This document shows, piece by piece, positions 6,015 through 8,633 of a DNA stretch of 8,633 nt (its first letter is position 1; every line of letters begins with the position of its first letter). The position numbers were made by a program, and so were the translations under genes. This DNA is from Acetobacter sp. CAG:977 (lineage in GTDB: Bacteria > Pseudomonadota > Alphaproteobacteria > CAAGCB01 > CAG-977). The notes under the pieces were generated by a model. That model did not search any database. It saw only the letters and a list, made by a program, of their open reading frames with translations, and was not told the origin of the DNA. The stretch spans positions 5,564-14,196 of the forward strand of contig HF994907.1 in assembly GCA_000434295.1 (NCBI GenBank). Reading direction: 5' to 3'.

Positions 6015-6034
6015 ATCGATAATAAAATATCGAT
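6015..6034. promoter_or_regulatory. ATCGATA inverted repeat just before the rex ribosome binding site
   Basis: ATCGATA (6015-6021) and TATCGAT (6028-6034) are perfect 7-bp arms around a 6-nt A-rich spacer. The repeat ends 4 nt before GGAGGG (6039-6044), the rex Shine-Dalgarno. The same ATCGAT core forms the centre of the adhE palindrome at 5824-5855, so one protein might recognise both. A hairpin near the ribosome binding site is the alternative. Confidence 0.4.
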
Positions 6035-6048
6035 TTTCGGAGGGCATT

Positions 6049-6684
6049 ATGCCAAAAGTTTCTAACGTTCCCACCATCCGACGCCTGCCGGGGTATCTGC
6101 ATCTGCTGAAAGAATTAAAGGAAGAAGGGCAGGAAACCGTATCAACGACATTGTTGGCGTCCGAAATGCAAATCGACCCCATCGTCATTCGAAAGGATTT
6201 GACAATGACGGGGGCGTCCGGAAAACCCAGAACGGGCTTTGTCGTCGCCGAACTGATTGAAGCCATTGAAAATTTTTTGGGATGGAAAACAACGACCGAT
6301 GCGTTTTTGGTCGGTGCGGGAAATATCGGTTCCGCCCTTTTGGGATACAGCGGGTTTGCGTCTTACGGTTTGCGAATCGTTGATGCGTTTGACGCTTCGC
6401 CCGCCAAAGTCGGAACCATAATTCACGGGCATATGATTTTGCCGATGGAAAAATTGCCTGATCGAGTCGCTACCGTCAAAGCGCGTCTGGGCATTTTAAC
6501 GGTGCCCGCCGATGCTGCTCAAGATGCCGCCGACGCAATGGTCGCCGCGGGTATTCTGGGAATTTGGAATTTTACGCCCGTTAAAATCAAGGTCCCCAAA
6601 AACGTCGTTACCCAAAAAGAAGATCTGGCTTCCGGCTTGGCAGAGCTTTCCGTCCGCGTCAAACTCAGGGAAGAAGACGTTTAA
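6049..6684 (+). CDS. rex: Redox-sensing transcriptional repressor Rex
   Basis: 211 residues, the normal Rex length. Rex senses NADH/NAD+ and releases DNA when NADH rises. Residues 1-80 form the winged-helix DNA-binding domain: VPTIRRLPGYLHLLKEL (7-23), STTLLASEMQIDPIVIRKDL (32-51) and GKPRTGF (58-64). The Rossmann domain follows, with GAGNIGSALLGY (89-100), the strand end IVDAFD (110-115), SPAKVG (117-122), ILTVPADAAQDAADAMVAAG (149-168) and GIWNFTP (171-177). A C-terminal helix (EDLASGLAELSVRVK) would serve in dimer domain swapping. ATG 6049 has GGAGGG 4 nt upstream; an upstream in-frame ATG at 5887 lies before the promoter and adds a non-homologous AT-rich stretch, so it was rejected. It sits next to its classic target adhE. 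Rex is well known from Firmicutes, Actinobacteria and several other phyla but, to my knowledge, is uncommon in Alphaproteobacteria. Confidence 0.95.
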   Translation: MPKVSNVPTIRRLPGYLHLLKELKEEGQETVSTTLLASEMQIDPIVIRKDLTMTGASGKPRTGFVVAELIEAIENFLGWKTTTDAFLVGAGNIGSALLGYSGFASYGLRIVDAFDASPAKVGTIIHGHMILPMEKLPDRVATVKARLGILTVPADAAQDAADAMVAAGILGIWNFTPVKIKVPKNVVTQKEDLASGLAELSVRVKLREEDV

Positions 6685-6688
6685 CCCT

Positions 6689-6716
6689 TTGCAATCGGCG
6701 GGCTTTTTGTCATAAT
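6689..6716 (+). promoter_or_regulatory. Possible promoter for the hisN-like gene
   Basis: TTGCAA (6689-6694) and CATAAT (6711-6716) are spaced by 16 bp, matching the sigma70 boxes at 4 and 5 of 6 positions. Transcription would start near 6723, after the ATG at 6715, which supports the later start at 6751 for the downstream gene. Confidence 0.4.
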
Positions 6717-6749
6717 GCAAAAAACTTTTAATCCGGAGCCCGCCTTTTT
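6697..6749 (+). terminator. Inverted repeat with T-run after rex, possible terminator
   Basis: GGCGGGCT (6697-6704) and AGCCCGCC (6737-6744) are perfect 8-bp complements, followed by five T (6745-6749). The 32-nt loop is long for an intrinsic terminator, so function is uncertain. It would end rex transcripts just before ATG 6751 and would overlap the longer version of the next gene. Confidence 0.4.
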
Positions 6750-6750
6750 G

Positions 6751-7518
6751 ATGTACAAAAACGAACTTTGCTTTGCCGAACGGCTGGCCGATGCGGCGGC
6801 CGAACGTGTCTTGAAATATTTCAGACAACCTCTGGACGTTCAAAATAAAGACGATGCTTCCCCCGTCACCGTCGCCGACAAAGAAGCCGAAGCCGTCATG
6901 CGCGACATGATTGCCCGCGATTTTCCCGATTGCGGCATCGTCGGCGAAGAATTCGGGCGCGAAAATGAAAATGCGGAATTCGTTTGGGTGCTTGATCCCG
7001 TCGACGGAACGCGATCTTTTATCACGGGAAAGCCCGTTTTCGGAACTTTGGTCGCCCTGATGCACGATAAAAAACCCGTCTTGGGCGTGATTAACCAGCC
7101 TTATACGAAAGAACGCTGGACAGGCGCAAAGGGAATGCAAACCCTCTTTAACGGATGTCCCGTTTCAACGCGAAAAGGCGTCCCTTTGAACAAGGCGTTC
7201 ATGTATTCGACCGGAGGCAGGGGGATGTTTTCAAAACAGGAACAACGCCGTTTCGATACTTTGGAAGGCCGCGTGGCTTTGACGCGTTACAGTTCGGATT
7301 GTTATGCCTACGGTCTGTTAAGCATGGGGTGTATCGACATTGTGTGCGAAGCGGGAATGAAATTGTACGATTATGCGGCTCTTGTCCCCGTCGTCGAAGG
7401 GGCGGGCGGCGTTATGTCGGATTGGGCGGGCAACGGGCTGGATGCCAAATCGGACGGTACGGTTTTGGCGCTGGGCGATGCCGCTTTGTTTCCCGAAGTC
7501 GCGGAGGCGCTCAAATGA
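6751..7518 (+). CDS. hisN: Inositol-monophosphatase family phosphatase, probably histidinol-phosphatase (HisN type)
   Basis: 255 residues from ATG 6751. The family motifs for the two or three Mg2+ ions are complete: GEEFG (65-69, Glu66/67), LDPVDGTRSF (81-90, Asp82 and Asp85) and LYDYAALVPVVEGAGG (205-220, Asp207). The segments SPVTVADKEAE (37-47), ITGKPVFGTLVAL (91-103) and YDYAALVPVVEGAGG are closer to HisN, which removes phosphate from L-histidinol phosphate in histidine synthesis, than to SuhB or CysQ. The substrate call is inference, and another phosphomonoesterase role is possible. ATG 6715 would give 267 residues, but the extra 12 are non-conserved and lie across a likely promoter. No ideal Shine-Dalgarno fits either start; GGAG at 6735-6738 is 12 nt from 6751. 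The gene overlaps the next by ATGA, so the two are translated together, although no his gene is near. Confidence 0.85.
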   Translation: MYKNELCFAERLADAAAERVLKYFRQPLDVQNKDDASPVTVADKEAEAVMRDMIARDFPDCGIVGEEFGRENENAEFVWVLDPVDGTRSFITGKPVFGTLVALMHDKKPVLGVINQPYTKERWTGAKGMQTLFNGCPVSTRKGVPLNKAFMYSTGGRGMFSKQEQRRFDTLEGRVALTRYSSDCYAYGLLSMGCIDIVCEAGMKLYDYAALVPVVEGAGGVMSDWAGNGLDAKSDGTVLALGDAALFPEVAEALK

Positions 7519-8633
7519 TAAAAGCGTTTTTGTTTTTCTTCTTTGCCGCTTTTTCTTTTTTTCCGTACGCGGCGGATGCTGCGCAAAAAGTCGTGCCCGC
7601 TCACGGAGCGGCCATGCACGGCGATATGAAATACAAAAAAAATTTTAAAAACTTTTCTTATGTCAATCCGAACGCGCCTAAGGGAGGAGAATTGAGGCTG
7701 TCGGCGTTTGGCAGCTTTGACACGTTCAACCCGTATGTTATCAAAGGCGTTCCCGCTGCCAGCATCGGGATGGTGTACGACACGTTAATGGTCGAAGCGG
7801 CGGACGAACCGTTTTCGGAATACGGATTGATCGCGCAAACCATAGAAATGCCCAAAGACAGAAGCTGGGTTGCTTTTAGCGTCAATCCGAAGGCGCGTTT
7901 TCACGACGGCAAGCCCGTTACGGCGGAAGACATTGTTTTTTCGTTTAACATTCTGCGTGAAAAAGGCGTTCCGCTTTACCGCCACTATTTCGGCAGCGTC
8001 GATACCGCAGAGGCGGACGGCGACAAGCGCGTCGTGTTTAAGTTCAAGCCCGGAGACAACCGCGAGCTTCCTCTGATATTGGGACAAATGCCCGTGTTGC
8101 CCAAGCATTGGTGGGAGAACAGGGATTTTTCGGCAACGACGCTGGAACCGCCTTTGTCAAGCGGACCTTATAAAGTTGCCCGCTTTGAACCGGGGCGGTA
8201 TGTTGTTTATGAACGCGTCAAAGATTATTGGGCTCAGGATTTGCCCGTGATGCGCGGAATGAACAATTTTGATGAAATCCGTTACGATTATTATCGGGAT
8301 GCAACGGTGGCGGTCGAAGCTTTTAAGACGGGCGCTTTTGACTTGCGCATTGAAAACGAAGCCAGAAAATGGGCAACGGCGTATGACGATTTGCCGTCAA
8401 TCAAAAAGGGATTGATTAAAAAACAGGAATTTTCTCACGGATTGCCCAGCGGAATGCAAGGGTTCGTGTTTAATACGCGCCGAAAACTGTTCAAAGACAG
8501 AAAAGTCAGGCAGGCTTTGTCTTTGGCTTTTGACTTTGACTGGTCGAACAAGAGCTTGTTTTACGGATTGTACCGTCGGACGAACAGTTATTTTGACAAT
8601 TCCGAAATGGCGGCGACGGGGTTGCCCGAAGGG
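7515..8633 (+). CDS. Periplasmic solute-binding protein of peptide ABC transporter, family 5, YejA-like (3' end outside window)
   Basis: Open from ATG 7515 to the window end (373 codons, no stop). The start overlaps the hisN stop as ATGA and has GGAGG at 7503-7507, 7 nt upstream. Residues 1-22 are a Sec signal peptide (lysine, then a Phe-rich hydrophobic core, cleavage near PYAADA/AQK). The mature part begins with HGAAMHGDMKY, then FSYVNPNAPKGGELRL and FGSFDTFNPY, the usual opening of SBP_bac_5 proteins. Further family marks are DGKPVTAEDIVFSFNILRE, LEPPLSSGPYKVARFEPGRY, NFDEIRYDYYRDATVAVEAF and FVFNTRRKLFKDRKVRQALS. The DYYRD...EAFKTGAFD segment is typical of YejA, the binding protein of the YejABEF oligopeptide/microcin C importer. 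About 370 of the usual 600 or so residues are in view. Permease genes are expected downstream, which cannot be seen here. Confidence 0.9.
   Translation, partial: MIKAFLFFFFAAFSFFPYAADAAQKVVPAHGAAMHGDMKYKKNFKNFSYVNPNAPKGGELRLSAFGSFDTFNPYVIKGVPAASIGMVYDTLMVEAADEPFSEYGLIAQTIEMPKDRSWVAFSVNPKARFHDGKPVTAEDIVFSFNILREKGVPLYRHYFGSVDTAEADGDKRVVFKFKPGDNRELPLILGQMPVLPKHWWENRDFSATTLEPPLSSGPYKVARFEPGRYVVYERVKDYWAQDLPVMRGMNNFDEIRYDYYRDATVAVEAFKTGAFDLRIENEARKWATAYDDLPSIKKGLIKKQEFSHGLPSGMQGFVFNTRRKLFKDRKVRQALSLAFDFDWSNKSLFYGLYRRTNSYFDNSEMAATGLPEG

Noticed and set aside
5887..6048. N-terminal extension of Rex from an upstream in-frame ATG
   Set aside because: The stretch is AT-rich, has no family homology, spans the likely promoter, and the start at 6049 has a perfect Shine-Dalgarno and normal Rex length.
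6496..7140. 214-codon - strand open frame opposite rex and the hisN-like gene
   Set aside because: It spans the ends of two well-supported + strand genes and their spacer, with a translation that looks like a reverse-strand shadow.
1..8633. CRISPR array, insertion sequence, phage or toxin-antitoxin genes
   Set aside because: No regularly spaced repeats, transposase or integrase motifs, terminal inverted repeats with target duplications, or toxin-antitoxin-like gene pairs were found; the small adjacent genes are lipoproteins.

Overview
The window looks like a stretch of chromosome from a fermentative, probably anaerobic or microaerobic member of the Alphaproteobacteria. This is inference. The ELM1-type protein at the left edge, the HisN-type phosphatase and the YejA-type binding protein fit that class. 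The bifunctional aldehyde/alcohol dehydrogenase AdhE and the NADH-sensing repressor Rex point to mixed-acid or ethanol fermentation. Base composition is moderate (roughly half G+C by eye), and AT-rich in the intergenic regions. No rRNA, tRNA, CRISPR array, transposase or phage gene was found.

Layout. (1) Positions 1-1961, + strand: a tight three-gene operon with the 3' end of an ELM1 family gene, a hydroxypyruvate-isomerase-like TIM-barrel protein and a cytoplasmic TPR protein. It is closed by a strong intrinsic terminator, followed by a second perfect palindrome. (2) Positions 2102-2787, - strand: two adjacent small lipoprotein genes of the TRL-like family, apparently an old tandem duplication, ending in their own terminator. 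(3) Positions 2788-3103: no convincing gene. It holds a densely self-complementary element of about 200 nt with competing pairings, just upstream of the lipoprotein pair. (4) Positions 3104-5787, - strand: adhE with its terminator. (5) Positions 5788-6048: the divergent adhE/rex control region, with a 32-bp near-perfect palindrome, a good sigma70-type promoter for rex and two further inverted repeats. (6) Positions 6049-6684, + strand: rex. (7) Positions 6689-8633, + strand: a histidinol-phosphatase-like gene overlapping by 4 bp the start of a periplasmic peptide-binding protein that runs off the right edge.

How the parts fit. adhE and rex form a self-contained redox module. When NADH is high, Rex should leave DNA and AdhE should reoxidise NADH by reducing acetyl-CoA to ethanol. 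The other groups have no obvious functional link to it.

The most notable observations are: the Hyi-like protein keeps the fold signature but has lost three of the four expected metal/catalytic residues; the adhE-rex spacer carries an unusually long palindrome that does not match the classical Rex box; and the structured element at about 2834-3030 is unassigned. I do not see a clearly new defence or mobile system here.
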